NCBI GenBank assembly: GCA_937910385.1
Contig: CALEPT010000122.1
Location: forward strand, 32,805 to 96,804
Length of the DNA stretch: 64,000 bases
Source of the DNA: an uncultured Ruminococcus sp.
GTDB lineage: Bacteria > Bacillota > Clostridia > Oscillospirales > Ruminococcaceae
Direction: 5' to 3'
Shown: in pieces, positions 7,107-16,127 of the stretch
Position numbering within the stretch: position 1 is the first letter of the stretch
Layout of the letters: each line of letters begins with the position of its first letter
The notes under the pieces: generated by a model
Told to the model about the DNA's origin: nothing
The model's input: only the letters and a program-made list of their open reading frames with translations
Databases searched by the model: none
Translations under genes and position numbers: made by a program

Positions 7107-9476
7107 TTATTCAGGAAGAGTGCTGATAATCTTTAAAAGATATTTCTGGATAGAAAGTGCGTCCAGAGCCGTAATATCAGAGCCATTGTCGTAAACGTCT
7201 GCGTTAATGACTCCCTGCGGCGTTATCCTGTCATCATCAGAGCCATTCACGCCAAATTTATCGGCATTCGCGATAGCCTGAAGGATCAGAACTGCATCAG
7301 CCATGTCAACTGTACCATTGCAATTAGCATCGCCCCAGACTGTGACGTTTCCGGTAGTTGCGGTAGTAGTCACGGTTGTTGGCTGAACATCATCGGGAGT
7401 AGTTCCGTCAGGCTCAATTCCCCATACGAGGACGTCGTTAACGTACATTGTGATGTGCTCGTTGAGAGCATCGGGCGAGAGCATCTCATTCGGTGCTGTA
7501 GCGATACCGCCCTGATACGACCAGTCGTTAGTAGGATCCCATGATCCCGCGGTAGACTGTCCGTTCACAGCATCGGGGATAGAGATGCGGAACTGCACCT
7601 CATCACGGTGCTCGCTCTGACCTGTAGGCTGTATTGCTCTTGCGTCCTCGAACTGAATAAGCGCATAATATGTGTTGCCGCTCGGGTCGCCGTCGTACTT
7701 ATAAGGCCCCGAGACTGTAGCGTGACCCTGCTTTCCCTCCTGATACTGCTGAGAGTTGCTCTTTACCGTAATATCGTCAACTGAAAGACCGCCTGCAATA
7801 ACTTCGGAAATGTCGAAATAGTAGCGGTAAGAAACGTTCTTCTCCACTCTTGCCGGCCAAGCTGTGTGATTCATCGCCCACGCCTTTATTTCGGTATAGC
7901 TGTTGCCGCTGCCGTTGAGTGTAGCTGAGATCTCCCATTCAGCCCATGTCGGAGTCTCCGTAGGTGGGAAATCGGCAAGTATCTCTCCGCCATAATCGCC
8001 TACCATAGCGCAGAGTGCCGCAGTATAGCCCGCATTGTAGTCGATAGCTACCTCCGAATACTCATACTGACCTACATTGTTTACATAATTGCCCGAGCTG
8101 TCGGGACCTCCGACCAGCGCGCCGTAAAGAGTATGTGCATATTCGGTCTGCCAGCCTTCGCTGCTCGACTCCTGCCCCAGATCATTCCAGTGGTCGTCGT
8201 GGATACCCGAAGCCGTCCTGTGATGGATAGCGGTAGGATTCTTTTCGCCCATACCCAAAACATAGCTCAATCCAAGGTCGTTGTCGCCGAAGAGATAATC
8301 CATCTGTCCCTTCGCCCATGTCTGATATTTATCGCGCAGGGAAGCGTTGTCCTTGAAGATCGTGTCACACGAAAGGAACGCCAGCCATGCCGTCGCACTG
8401 ACATGGCGCGCAGAGCCCCAGCTGAACAGCCAAGCCATGCCGTCGGGAGTATATTTTATCTGCTTTCCGCCATAGCCGTCTATCCAGTAATCAAGGTGGT
8501 GAGAGATGTGATCCACCCACTCGCTCTTGCCCGTTATCTGTGCATAAAGCAATGCTGCGCCTTGAGTTGTATCGTCCCAGCAGAAGCCCCATGTGTACTT
8601 TGCATCAGTGGACTGCTCTTCGGTCGGGAACTTCGGGATATAGTCGCTCTCTATCTTGTCAAGGTAGGACTGATCACCCGTAGCCTTATACAGCCAGCAA
8701 GCCGCGTACATACAGTCGTCCACCCACGAGCTCGGATTGTACATTGTTCCCATAGCGCCGTTTTCGTTGCCTCTGACCGTGTCTGCCTCTTCAAAGTAGG
8801 TCTTTGCCTGTTCGAGATATTCCTTTGCCTTTGCCGGCTGAGAATCCTTGAAGATGATGTATCCCTCAGCAAGAGCTGCCGCTGAGAGCGCCATTGTGGT
8901 GGAATCCGCTATCTCGTCGTAAGGACGAACCCAGTCGTTGTTATTAAGATGATGCTTGCGAAGGTACACCTCGGCGCTGCACCAGATATTGTGGTCAGTC
9001 GAACCGCCTGTGTAATCGCCTACCGTTCCGATTATTTTATCACCTCTGTCGCACTGCATAAGGTAATCGAGACCCCACTGGACATTGTTTCTGTAGAGTT
9101 CGCCGAGCCCGGCATTGTCAACGTTGTCCTGATACTCGATATAGCCCCACTCAAGCACGGAAGCTGCGTAGGCATTGGTCAGCGTGAACTTGAAATGGTC
9201 GCCCGCATCGAACCAGCCTCCGGTGCAGACGTCCGTCTCATTACCGTCCTCATCTACCATAGAATCGGCTCTCCACGAGACCTCGTTCCAGTCGGGCAGA
9301 ATGCCTGCCTGCTGTACTTCATAGAAAAACATCGACTTCTGGAGCGCCTCGGCATAGTTATAACTCGATGAAGCAGCGTCAACTATCGGAGCATCTGATG
9401 ACGAAGGCAGATATGCCGCAATTCCCGCCGACATAGCGAGAGCTGAAACAGCAGCTGTGATTTTCTTAAAATTCAT
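7107..9476 (-). CDS. GH9 cellulase with CBM3c and dockerin
   Basis: A secreted cellulosomal endoglucanase of the processive GH9-CBM3c type, 789 residues from the chosen start. Domains: signal peptide (about 1-35); GH9 catalytic domain beginning directly after it (about 38-500) with GGWFDAGDHFKF (D90, D93) and the general acid in YEYSEVAIDYNAGY (E475); CBM3c (about 509-665), which in this class feeds a single chain into the active site; a Thr-rich linker; and a C-terminal dockerin (about 712-789). A longer frame with ATGs at 9494 and 9482 exists, but GAGAGGGG lies 8 bases before the ATG at 9476, and the signal peptide MNFKKITAAV starts there. It neighbours a GH9 of a different architecture, so the two probably act in synergy. 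Confidence 0.95.
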   Translation of the reverse strand: MNFKKITAAVSALAMSAGIAAYLPSSSDAPIVDAASSSYNYAEALQKSMFFYEVQQAGILPDWNEVSWRADSMVDEDGNETDVCTGGWFDAGDHFKFTLTNAYAASVLEWGYIEYQDNVDNAGLGELYRNNVQWGLDYLMQCDRGDKIIGTVGDYTGGSTDHNIWCSAEVYLRKHHLNNNDWVRPYDEIADSTTMALSAAALAEGYIIFKDSQPAKAKEYLEQAKTYFEEADTVRGNENGAMGTMYNPSSWVDDCMYAACWLYKATGDQSYLDKIESDYIPKFPTEEQSTDAKYTWGFCWDDTTQGAALLYAQITGKSEWVDHISHHLDYWIDGYGGKQIKYTPDGMAWLFSWGSARHVSATAWLAFLSCDTIFKDNASLRDKYQTWAKGQMDYLFGDNDLGLSYVLGMGEKNPTAIHHRTASGIHDDHWNDLGQESSSEGWQTEYAHTLYGALVGGPDSSGNYVNNVGQYEYSEVAIDYNAGYTAALCAMVGDYGGEILADFPPTETPTWAEWEISATLNGSGNSYTEIKAWAMNHTAWPARVEKNVSYRYYFDISEVIAGGLSVDDITVKSNSQQYQEGKQGHATVSGPYKYDGDPSGNTYYALIQFEDARAIQPTGQSEHRDEVQFRISIPDAVNGQSTAGSWDPTNDWSYQGGIATAPNEMLSPDALNEHITMYVNDVLVWGIEPDGTTPDDVQPTTVTTTATTGNVTVWGDANCNGTVDMADAVLILQAIANADKFGVNGSDDDRITPQGVINADVYDNGSDITALDALSIQKYLLKIISTLPE

Positions 9477-9651
9477 TAACATTTCCCCTCTCAATAATAT
9501 TCAGGCATGACCCTCCCGTCATACCTATACATATTAAATGTACATCATCAGCGGAAATTTGTCAAGAGTGCGCCGAAGTATTTCTGAAAATATGGTATTA
9601 TGCACAAAAAACAGCCCGCCTTATTGTGCGTAAGTACCGATGCACTGCTGC

Positions 9652-9795
9652 TCAGGTGCTTCCCCCTCGCAGTCTCACCTCTTCGGCGTACTCCCGGACG
9701 TTCTGCAGCATTACATCAGGAATGCTGTCGAACGCGACCTCGATCGCTGCGGCGAACTTCATCTGCCGCTTATAAAGCGGATCTTTCAGTTTCAT
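9652..9795 (-). pseudogene. Small ORF resembling the N-terminus of SpoIIIAA (relic)
   Basis: A 47-residue reading frame with a good ribosome binding site (GGAGGG, 7 bases before ATG). It starts MKLKDPLYKRQ and ends EEVRLRGGST. The segment LQNVREYAEEVRLRGG recalls the EIRLR.GRP region of the sporulation ATPase SpoIIIAA. Just after RLRGG the reading would continue as KHLSSSASVLT in a shifted frame, closer to that family than the in-frame ending, so this may be a frameshifted and truncated remnant. The rest of the gene is absent. It could instead be an unrelated small protein. Confidence 0.3.
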
Positions 9796-9807
9796 GCAGT
9801 GTCCCTC

Positions 9808-9842
9808 CAAAAACAAAAAGGGACTGCGCAATGCACAGTCCC
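9808..9842 (-). terminator. Intrinsic terminator after ispH-rpsA
   Basis: The inverted repeat GGGACTG.GCA / TGC.CAGTCCC at 9820-9842 is followed on the minus strand by CTTTTTGTTTTT. It lies 13 bases beyond the stop of the fusion gene. Confidence 0.9.
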
Positions 9843-9855
9843 GATAAAGTCAGAA

Positions 9856-11877
9856 TTATTCAGCGTCCTCAGCAGGAGCTTCATTGTCAGAAGCTTCCTC
9901 TGTAGAATAAACCACTTCATCAGCTTCCTCAGCCTCGTCCTCCGCTTCATTCTCAAGAAGAGCACGGATAGAAATGCTTATTCTCTTGGAATCAGTGTCA
10001 ATGTCGATGATCTTAACATCAACAACGTCGCCTACGGAAAGAACGTCCTTTACATTTTCAACCTTTCTGTCAGCTATCTGAGAGATGTGGATAAGTCCAT
10101 CAACACCGTCGATTATCTGAGCGAAAGCACCGAAGCTTGTGATAGAAACGATAGTCGCCTTCACAACGTCGCCAACGTTATAGTTAGCATTGAATATCTC
10201 CCAAGGATTGTCCTCAGCCTTCTTGAAGCCAAGGGAGATCCTGTTTGCCTCTCTGTCGAGGTCCTTGATGTAGACCTCGAGAGTATCGCCAACGCTTACG
10301 ACCTCACTCGGATGCTTGATACGCTTCCACGAAAGCTCGGAAATGTGTACCATTCCGTCGATTCCGCCGAGGTCAACGAAAGCACCAAAGCTTGTGAGGG
10401 ACTTGACCTTGCCCACATATGTATCGCCGACATTCGCCGACTCCCAGAACTTAGCCTTAGCCTCTTCCTTCTTTGCGTTCTGAACAGCCTTGATAGAGCC
10501 TACAGCTCTCTTTCTGCCCTCAGTCACCTCAATAACGATGAACTCTACCTTCTGCTTGAGGAGCTGATCGAGCTCCGCGCCTCTGGGGAGACCTGTGAGA
10601 GAAGCAGGGATAAATACTCTTACGCCCTGAACAGTGAGAGTAACACCCTTATTTACAACGTGCTGAACAACGCCCTCGAGAACAGTACCCTCTTCCTTAG
10701 CCTTAAGGATATTCTCGTAGCCAGCCTGCTCGTCCACCTTTCTCTTGGAAAGAGCAGCCGTACCCTCGGCGTCGTTGACCTTGATAACGATGAGCTCGAT
10801 CTCGTCGCCGACGCTTACGATGTCAGAGGGCTTCTTGGTCGAATCGTCTGTAAGATCGTCGAGTGAAACATAGCCGGTGTGCTTTGTTCCGAGGTCTACG
10901 ATAGCTTCTGTATTGTTTACAGCAACAACTGTGCCCTTAACTTTCTCTCCTGTATGTATTTTTTTGAATGACTCATCGATAGCCTGAGCGAAGTCGATCT
11001 CCTCATCCTGATTTGTTGTGAGATTTTCATTCTCTGCCATTTTGGTTTGTACCTCCTTGATTATATAAGCAGGGGTCGAAGCCCCCGCAGTAATGCCGAT
11101 ATTTTCAGCATTGGGAAGCATTAGGCTGCGAAGCTCGTCCGCATTCTCAATGTGATACGTTTTACAGTAGCGGCTGCACACCTCGTAGAGCTTTACGGTG
11201 TTGGAGCTGTGTCTGCCCCCGACCACGAGCATTATGTCCGAGCTTTTCGCAAGCTCAGCCGCGTCAGACTGTCGTGCGTCGGTAGCGCTGCATATCGTAT
11301 CCGCAATAAAGATATCGGGATCGTCCTTCGGGATCACGTCTAAACACTTTTCCCATACTACTATATTATACGTCGTTTGAGCAACAAAAGCAAGCTTTTT
11401 TCCGAAATTTTTGTAATGATTTTGAAAAAAGTCATTTAGCTCAATATCGTCTTTAAAAACGAGGCAATTTTGGTCACAATGACTAACTATTCCCTGTACC
11501 TCGGGGTGGTTTCCGTCGCCCGCAATGAGTATGAAGTACCCTTCTTTTGTCTTTTCCGAGACTATTTTGTGTATCCTCGAAACAAACGGACAAGTCGCGT
11601 CAAGCATTCTGTTGTTCTTTTCAGCTATCTGTTCGTAGACCTCGCGTCCCACTCCGTGGGAGCGGATAACGACAGTCTCATCGGACTCAAGCTCATCAAC
11701 AGAGCTTATTATTCTCGCTCCCCTTTTCTGCATATCGTTGACTACGTCCTGATTGTGGATTATCGGTCCGAGGGTCGCGACCTTAGTCCCCTTTTCAAGC
11801 TCCTCGTAAACCATTTTCACGGCTCTGTCAACGCCGAAACAGAAGCCCGCCGACTTGGCAACAGTGACCTTACTCAT
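9856..11877 (-). CDS. ispH: 4-hydroxy-3-methylbut-2-enyl diphosphate reductase fused to 30S ribosomal protein S1
   Basis: A 673-residue fusion. Residues 1 to about 282 are IspH (LytB), the last enzyme of the MEP isoprenoid pathway, with the three [4Fe-4S] cysteines in SAGFCFGVDRAV (C13), LDATCPFVSRIH (about C95) and ADTICSATDARQ (about C190). After a linker there are four S1 RNA-binding domains starting near residues 308, 395, 482 and 567, the last two with the classic SFGAF.DL..DG..HIS pattern. The tail is acidic. Such IspH-S1 fusions are known in Clostridia. The ATG overlaps the end of plsC by 8 bases. The cmk-plsC-ispH/rpsA order on one strand is a typical Clostridia cluster. Confidence 0.96.
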   Translation of the reverse strand: MSKVTVAKSAGFCFGVDRAVKMVYEELEKGTKVATLGPIIHNQDVVNDMQKRGARIISSVDELESDETVVIRSHGVGREVYEQIAEKNNRMLDATCPFVSRIHKIVSEKTKEGYFILIAGDGNHPEVQGIVSHCDQNCLVFKDDIELNDFFQNHYKNFGKKLAFVAQTTYNIVVWEKCLDVIPKDDPDIFIADTICSATDARQSDAAELAKSSDIMLVVGGRHSSNTVKLYEVCSRYCKTYHIENADELRSLMLPNAENIGITAGASTPAYIIKEVQTKMAENENLTTNQDEEIDFAQAIDESFKKIHTGEKVKGTVVAVNNTEAIVDLGTKHTGYVSLDDLTDDSTKKPSDIVSVGDEIELIVIKVNDAEGTAALSKRKVDEQAGYENILKAKEEGTVLEGVVQHVVNKGVTLTVQGVRVFIPASLTGLPRGAELDQLLKQKVEFIVIEVTEGRKRAVGSIKAVQNAKKEEAKAKFWESANVGDTYVGKVKSLTSFGAFVDLGGIDGMVHISELSWKRIKHPSEVVSVGDTLEVYIKDLDREANRISLGFKKAEDNPWEIFNANYNVGDVVKATIVSITSFGAFAQIIDGVDGLIHISQIADRKVENVKDVLSVGDVVDVKIIDIDTDSKRISISIRALLENEAEDEAEEADEVVYSTEEASDNEAPAEDAE

Positions 11878-12499
11878 TATCGGACTCCCCCTTTTCCTTC
11901 AGCTCGGGCTCACCCTCAACGAGCAGCTTGATGTCCGCCATATAGCGGTTTTTCAGCTTCACGAGCTGTCTCGGGTTTGGCTCATCAGAGCTGTCAACAT
12001 AGTCCTGCGGCAGTATCGGCTCGCCGTACTTCACGGTGAGCTTCGTGCGGAATTTCAGTTTCTCGCCGTACACTACCCCCACGGGAACTATCGGCTTGCC
12101 GGAGCGCGCAGCTATCAGCGCCGCACCTGTATGTCCCTTGTGTACCTTGCCGTCCTTCGAGCGCGTGCCCTCAGGGAATATCATCAGACTGCTACCCGAG
12201 TTCAGCCTCTCAACTGCAGTGTCTATGACTCCGGTATCACCCTTGCCGCGAGCTACCGGGAAAGCTCCGAGCGAACGTATCAGCCACGCGAAAGGCTGCT
12301 TCTTGAAGAGCTCCTCCTTCGCCATAAAGGAGAGCTTGCCTCTCGTACCCGTTCCAACGAGCGGCGGATCGGCATAGCTGCGGTGATTCGAGGCATAGAT
12401 AACAGTCGTGTCCTTTGGGATATTGTCCCTGCCCTCGTAGTGCAGGCTGTACATTATTCGGAAATACAGCCGCACGAGGAATTTGATGAAAGCGTACAT
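11870..12499 (-). CDS. plsC: 1-acyl-sn-glycerol-3-phosphate acyltransferase
   Basis: PlsC adds the second acyl chain to lysophosphatidic acid in phospholipid synthesis at the membrane. The 209-residue protein contains the acyltransferase motif I as NHRSYADPP (an HX4D motif, H about residue 38), an FPEGTRS motif III (about residue 110) and the GKPIVPVGV block. There is one hydrophobic N-terminal segment. The ATG overlaps the cmk stop by one base (TAATG type), so the two are translationally coupled. Confidence 0.93.
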   Translation of the reverse strand: MYAFIKFLVRLYFRIMYSLHYEGRDNIPKDTTVIYASNHRSYADPPLVGTGTRGKLSFMAKEELFKKQPFAWLIRSLGAFPVARGKGDTGVIDTAVERLNSGSSLMIFPEGTRSKDGKVHKGHTGAALIAARSGKPIVPVGVVYGEKLKFRTKLTVKYGEPILPQDYVDSSDEPNPRQLVKLKNRYMADIKLLVEGEPELKEKGESDNE

Positions 12500-13173
12500 T
12501 ATTCGTTTCCTCCGCCGAGCTTTTCGTTGATGATGTCGATTATCGCCTGCGCAGACTGCTCAAGATCGAGAGTAGTCGTGTCGAGCAGCACGGCGTCCTC
12601 CGCCTGTTTAAGCGGTGCAGTCTCGCGGTGCATATCCTGATAGTCGCGCCGGATTATGTCGTCAAGTATCTCCTGATACGTCGGGCAGCCGGGCTTCTCG
12701 GAAAGCTCCTTGTAGCGGCGGTTCGCACGCTCCTCTGCGGAGGCAGTAAGGAATATCTTCACGTCTGCATTCGGAAGGACTACCGTGCCGATGTCTCTGC
12801 CGTCCATTATGACATTGTTCTCGGCTGCTATCTTCTGCTGTGTGCCAAAAAGGTACTTTCTCACGGCGGGGATAGCCGAGGTGCGCGAGGCAGCCATTGA
12901 TATCTCAGGAGTCCTTATAAAATCGGAAACGTCCCTGTCCCTGAGAAAAACTCTCTGCACGCCGTCAATAAAACGCAGGGAAACATCGGCGTTTTCGAGT
13001 GCGGACTCTATGTCTTCGTCGGCGATATCGTTCTCTGTGAGGTATAGAGCGATAGTGCGGTACAGCGCGCCCGTATCAACATAGATGTACCCAAGTCTTG
13101 CCGAAACCATTTTAGCTATCGTGCTCTTGCCTGCACCAGCAGGTCCGTCGATGGCAATATTGATGTTTTTCAT
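12499..13173 (-). CDS. cmk: Cytidylate kinase
   Basis: Converts (d)CMP to (d)CDP. The 224-residue protein begins MKNINIAIDGPAGAGKSTIA with a P-loop (GPAGAGKST), then YVDTGALYRTIAL and the MDGRDIGTVVLPNA block typical of bacterial Cmk. A longer frame reaches 13269, but the ATG at 13173 has AGGAG 7 bases before it and gives the conserved N-terminus. It is the first gene of the cmk-plsC-ispH/rpsA set. Confidence 0.96.
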   Translation of the reverse strand: MKNINIAIDGPAGAGKSTIAKMVSARLGYIYVDTGALYRTIALYLTENDIADEDIESALENADVSLRFIDGVQRVFLRDRDVSDFIRTPEISMAASRTSAIPAVRKYLFGTQQKIAAENNVIMDGRDIGTVVLPNADVKIFLTASAEERANRRYKELSEKPGCPTYQEILDDIIRRDYQDMHRETAPLKQAEDAVLLDTTTLDLEQSAQAIIDIINEKLGGGNE

Positions 13174-13199
13174 GATATTCTCCTTATATATGTTATTCT

Positions 13200-13420
13200 T
13201 TAATTGTGGGAATCTGTCCCACACCCTGCAAGGGGCTGTCTGCCCCTTCAGCCCGACGAGCTGAATCATCTCGGTTGCCTTAAATCATATGGCGACATAC
13301 CCCATGCTCAGTCAGAATCCTGCCTCGCATTCAGACAACCATATGCCACGCTCTCACTCGCAAGCTCATTCACTCTTTAGGAGTCGGGCACTCGCTCTCC
13401 GCTCACGGGAATAGATATTT
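13200..13420 (-). repeat. Dispersed intergenic repeat cluster, inverse orientation
   Basis: Read on the minus strand this carries GAGTGAATGAGCTTGCGAG (about 13345-13375), which matches the modules at 2589 and 32982, then hairpins such as AAGGGGCAGACAGCCCCTT and GGGCTGAAGGGG. A related AAGGGCAGACAGCCCTT module is at about 19799-19815. It fills the gap between cmk and the broken GH5 gene and may mark the rearrangement that truncated that gene. Confidence 0.6.
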
Positions 13421-13437
13421 GAATGTGCAGTACAGGA

Positions 13438-13857
13438 TCATTCGTACACGACCTCGTGAACGCGCGCGAGCCACTCCGCGTCTATCTCATAATCGGGAGC
13501 TTCGCCGAGGTGATCGCGCCAAGTGACCGGGATCCGCACGGCATTGATACCGTCCTTTTTCAGATTTTTGAACAGCTCGGGCGTGGTCATAACGTTGCCC
13601 CAGAGCGTCTCGTCTACCTTTTCGCCCTCTGCGGGAGTTTCGTTTACCTTTCCGTCACCGTCGCGGTCGGCGCCGCACACGTCAAGCGTATCGCCGAGAT
13701 TCCAGCCGATTGACATATCAGCGGCGACCTCCATTGCGGTCATGTCAAAAACCTTCGACTCATCTATCATGGAAGAGCTTTGGGAGTTTTTGTCTGAGCA
13801 GCCGGTTGCTGCGGCCATTATTATCATTGCCATGAACAGAGATAATATTTTTTTCAT
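13438..13857 (-). pseudogene. 3'-truncated GH5 endoglucanase-like lipoprotein
   Basis: The 139-residue frame has a lipoprotein signal (MKKILSLFMAMI...TGC, lipobox Cys about residue 19) and then the beginning of a GH5 (subfamily 4-like) cellulase: MSIGWNLGDTLD, LWGNVMTTPELF and INAVRIPVTWRDHLG. GH5 catalytic domains need about 300 residues; this one stops after the beta-2 region at EVVYE, before either catalytic Glu. The DNA beyond the stop does not encode the rest and instead runs into repeat modules, so the gene is a remnant. A ribosome binding site (GGTGATG) precedes the ATG. The Asp/Gly-rich insert (DRDGDGKVNE) resembles a Ca-binding loop. Confidence 0.8.
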
Positions 13858-13871
13858 TTCATCACCTTTTT

Positions 13872-13930
13872 TATGGGATTCCAAAGGGACCATTCGTCCC
13901 TTTTGCGGAGGTTTGGAGGCAGCGCCTCCA
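13872..13930 (+). repeat. Dispersed intergenic repeat, copy 2
   Basis: Contains GGGATTCCAAAGGGAC...GTCCCTTTTG followed by GGAGGCAGCGCCTCC, two hairpins closely matching the modules at about 2619-2655 and 33013-33076. It lies between the HAD gene and the GH5 remnant. Confidence 0.6.
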
Positions 13931-14584
13931 TTATTGATCTGTGAGAGACACATATTGAACAATATCGTCTGCCGTCTCCGCTATATGGTCCGCGCCCGCC
14001 TCTTCGAGCTCCTGCCTGCCGCGGAAGCCCCATGTGCAGCCGATAGTCTCGACGCCCGCATTCTGTCCGAGTTTAATATCCACTGCGCTGTCGCCTATCA
14101 TGAACACTCGGTTCTCCTCGTCGGGCAGAGCTGCGAATATTTCCACGAGTATCGCCGTATCGGGCTTTTTGGGTCTGTAGCTGCAGCCGCCGAGTACCTT
14201 GACAAAGTTGAACTCGGAAAGCAGCTTTTCTGCTATCTGCACGGCGAACTCCTCGGGCTTGTTGGTGGCTATCGCGAGCTTAACGCCGCGCTGTGAGAGC
14301 GCCTGCAAAGCCTCCCATATTCCGGGATAGAGCTTTGTTTTGTCAAGAAAATGTGCACTGTAGTATTCCCTGAAAATTTCAAGGAGCTTATCCGTTTCGC
14401 TTTTTTTATCCTCGGGCAGCGCTCTGAAGCAGAGCTTCTGTACTCCGTTGCCGACGAAGTATTTGTAGCTCTCGTAAGGGTGCTCGGGATATCCGAGCTG
14501 CCGCAGTCCATAATTTGTCGCGTCCGCGAGGTCACAGAGCGTATCTGCAAGAGTTCCGTCGAGATCGAAAATAGCTGTTATCAT
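13931..14584 (-). CDS. HAD-superfamily hydrolase, phosphoglycolate phosphatase-like
   Basis: A 217-residue cytosolic phosphatase of HAD subfamily IA. Visible are motif I (FDLDGTLADT, nucleophile D7), the helical cap, motif II/III region (AIATNKPEEFA, then KPDTAIL) and motif IV (VFMIGDSAVDIKLGQNAG). The N-terminus and the NKP motif fit Gph/PGPase-type enzymes, but the substrate cannot be read from sequence. The ribosome binding site is GGAGG, 7 bases before ATG; tgt ends 13 bases upstream, so the two are probably one transcript. Confidence 0.87.
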   Translation of the reverse strand: MITAIFDLDGTLADTLCDLADATNYGLRQLGYPEHPYESYKYFVGNGVQKLCFRALPEDKKSETDKLLEIFREYYSAHFLDKTKLYPGIWEALQALSQRGVKLAIATNKPEEFAVQIAEKLLSEFNFVKVLGGCSYRPKKPDTAILVEIFAALPDEENRVFMIGDSAVDIKLGQNAGVETIGCTWGFRGRQELEEAGADHIAETADDIVQYVSLTDQ

Positions 14585-14597
14585 TTAGCTTCCTCCG

Positions 14598-15728
14598 TTA
14601 TATCCTTGTTGCAAGCAGCTCCGAGTATTTGCTGCGGAACTGTTCAAATCTGTCCTCGTCTATTGCCTCGCGTATTTTTTCTGTGAGAGTGTTGTAGAAC
14701 CAGAGATTGTGCTGTACAGCCAGACGTCCTGCGAGCTGTTCGTTTGCCTTGAAAAGGTGGCGTATATATGCACGTGAGAAATTCTTGCAGGTGGGACAGC
14801 CGCACTGCTCGTCAATCGGTCTCGGGTCTGTCTCGTAGCACTTGTTCGCAAGGTGCATTATGCCGCTCCATGTGAAAACAGTGGCGTGGCGTGCGTTTCG
14901 GCTGGGCATAACGCAGTCGAACATATCCACTCCGCGCGCGACCGCTTCGATGATGTTCGAGGGAGTCCCCACGCCCATCAGGTAGCGCGGCTTGTCGGTG
15001 GGCATATAAGGCTCCACAACGTCGATTATGCGGTACATCTCTTCGGTTGCCTCACCCACGGCAAGTCCGCCTATAGCATAGCCGTCGAGATCGAGTGCGG
15101 CGATGTCCTTCATGTGCTTTATGCGAAGGTCGTCAAAGGTCGAGCCCTGATTTATCCCGAAGAGAAGCTGATTTTTATTTATCGTATCGGGCAGGGAATT
15201 GAGACGCGCCATTTCCTCCTTGCAGCGGTAAAGCCAGCGCGTCGTGCGCTCTATCGAGTCTGCAACGTACTTGTATGGAGCGGGATTTTCCACGCACTCG
15301 TCGAACGCCATTGCGATAGTCGAGGCGAGGTTTGACTGTATCTGCATACTCTCCTCGGGTCCCATGAAAATGCGGTGACCGTCGATGTGCGAGGCGAAAT
15401 AGACGCCCTCCTCCTTTATTTTTCGCAGCTTCGCGAGGGAAAAGACCTGAAATCCGCCGCTGTCGGTGAGAATCGGCTTGTCCCAGTTCATGAATTTGTG
15501 AAGTCCGCCCATTTGCTTTACGATATGATCGCCGGGACGCAGATGGAGGTGATATGTATTGCAGAGCTCCACCTGTGTTTTCAGCCCTTTGAGGTCTACC
15601 GATGATATGCCGCCCTTTATCGCTGCGGCAGTGCCCACATTCATGAAGCAGGGGGTCTGAAAGGTGCCGTGAACGGTCTCAAAGCTGCCGCGGCGCGCCT
15701 TGTTTTCTGTCTTTATAAGCGTAAACAT
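14598..15728 (-). CDS. tgt: tRNA-guanine transglycosylase
   Basis: Exchanges guanine 34 of GUN-anticodon tRNAs for the queuosine precursor preQ1. The 376-residue protein has the TIM-barrel signatures GTAAAIKGG, LTDSGGFQVFSL, GGLAVGE and the nucleophile region VDMFDCVMPSRNARH, and the zinc site CGCPTCKNFSRAYIRHL. The start is the ATG at 15728, 6 bases after AAGGAG; a TTG just upstream is less likely. The queA gene lies upstream on the same strand with two PAS genes in between. Confidence 0.97.
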   Translation of the reverse strand: MFTLIKTENKARRGSFETVHGTFQTPCFMNVGTAAAIKGGISSVDLKGLKTQVELCNTYHLHLRPGDHIVKQMGGLHKFMNWDKPILTDSGGFQVFSLAKLRKIKEEGVYFASHIDGHRIFMGPEESMQIQSNLASTIAMAFDECVENPAPYKYVADSIERTTRWLYRCKEEMARLNSLPDTINKNQLLFGINQGSTFDDLRIKHMKDIAALDLDGYAIGGLAVGEATEEMYRIIDVVEPYMPTDKPRYLMGVGTPSNIIEAVARGVDMFDCVMPSRNARHATVFTWSGIMHLANKCYETDPRPIDEQCGCPTCKNFSRAYIRHLFKANEQLAGRLAVQHNLWFYNTLTEKIREAIDEDRFEQFRSKYSELLATRI

Positions 15729-15741
15729 CAATAACTCCTTA

Positions 15742-16116
15742 TCAGTCGAATTGGTACGGTGGGTCCTGCCAGATCATGCGGTATTCATGCCGGCTGCTGA
15801 AGCCGATAAGCTCGCCGCTTTTGTCCCTGAGGGCAACGATATAAGCGTCTGTGTGGAGAGACTTGTCATGGAATCCAAATACCCTGTTGTTTTCAGGGCT
15901 TTCCTTAAACCATTCTATCACCATATCGACCTTGCTCTTTGTCTCTTCATCTATATATGAGTTAAGAAGCTTTCCGACGAGAGCTTTTCCTCCGTATGCC
16001 GAATACATATTTTCGGCGTACGGATTGAGGTAGAGTATCCTGTAGCTGAGATCGCAGATAACTATAGGTGACTGCTCTATATCAGCGTATCCTTTGAAGA
16101 AATTTGTCATATCCAT
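15742..16116 (-). CDS. PAS-domain protein (tandem paralogue 2)
   Basis: A 124-residue protein consisting of one PAS fold: PIVICDLSYRILYLNPYAENMY at the start, then the GKALVGKLL segment and a C-terminal strand pair (VALRDKSGELIGFSSRHEYR). No output domain, signal peptide or membrane segment. It is clearly homologous to the gene just upstream (shared FKESPENN.VF / FRESPDNNWVF and ALRD..G..IG). PAS domains bind small ligands or mediate protein contacts; ligand and partner are unknown. Strong ribosome binding site GAGGAGGG. It lies 13 bases before tgt. Confidence 0.8.
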   Translation of the reverse strand: MDMTNFFKGYADIEQSPIVICDLSYRILYLNPYAENMYSAYGGKALVGKLLNSYIDEETKSKVDMVIEWFKESPENNRVFGFHDKSLHTDAYIVALRDKSGELIGFSSRHEYRMIWQDPPYQFD

Positions 16117-16127
16117 GTTATCCCTCC

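Noticed and set aside
9640..10866. A 408-codon open frame opposite ispH-rpsA
   Set aside because: Shadow of the well-identified fusion gene on the minus strand; no ribosome binding site and no recognisable product.
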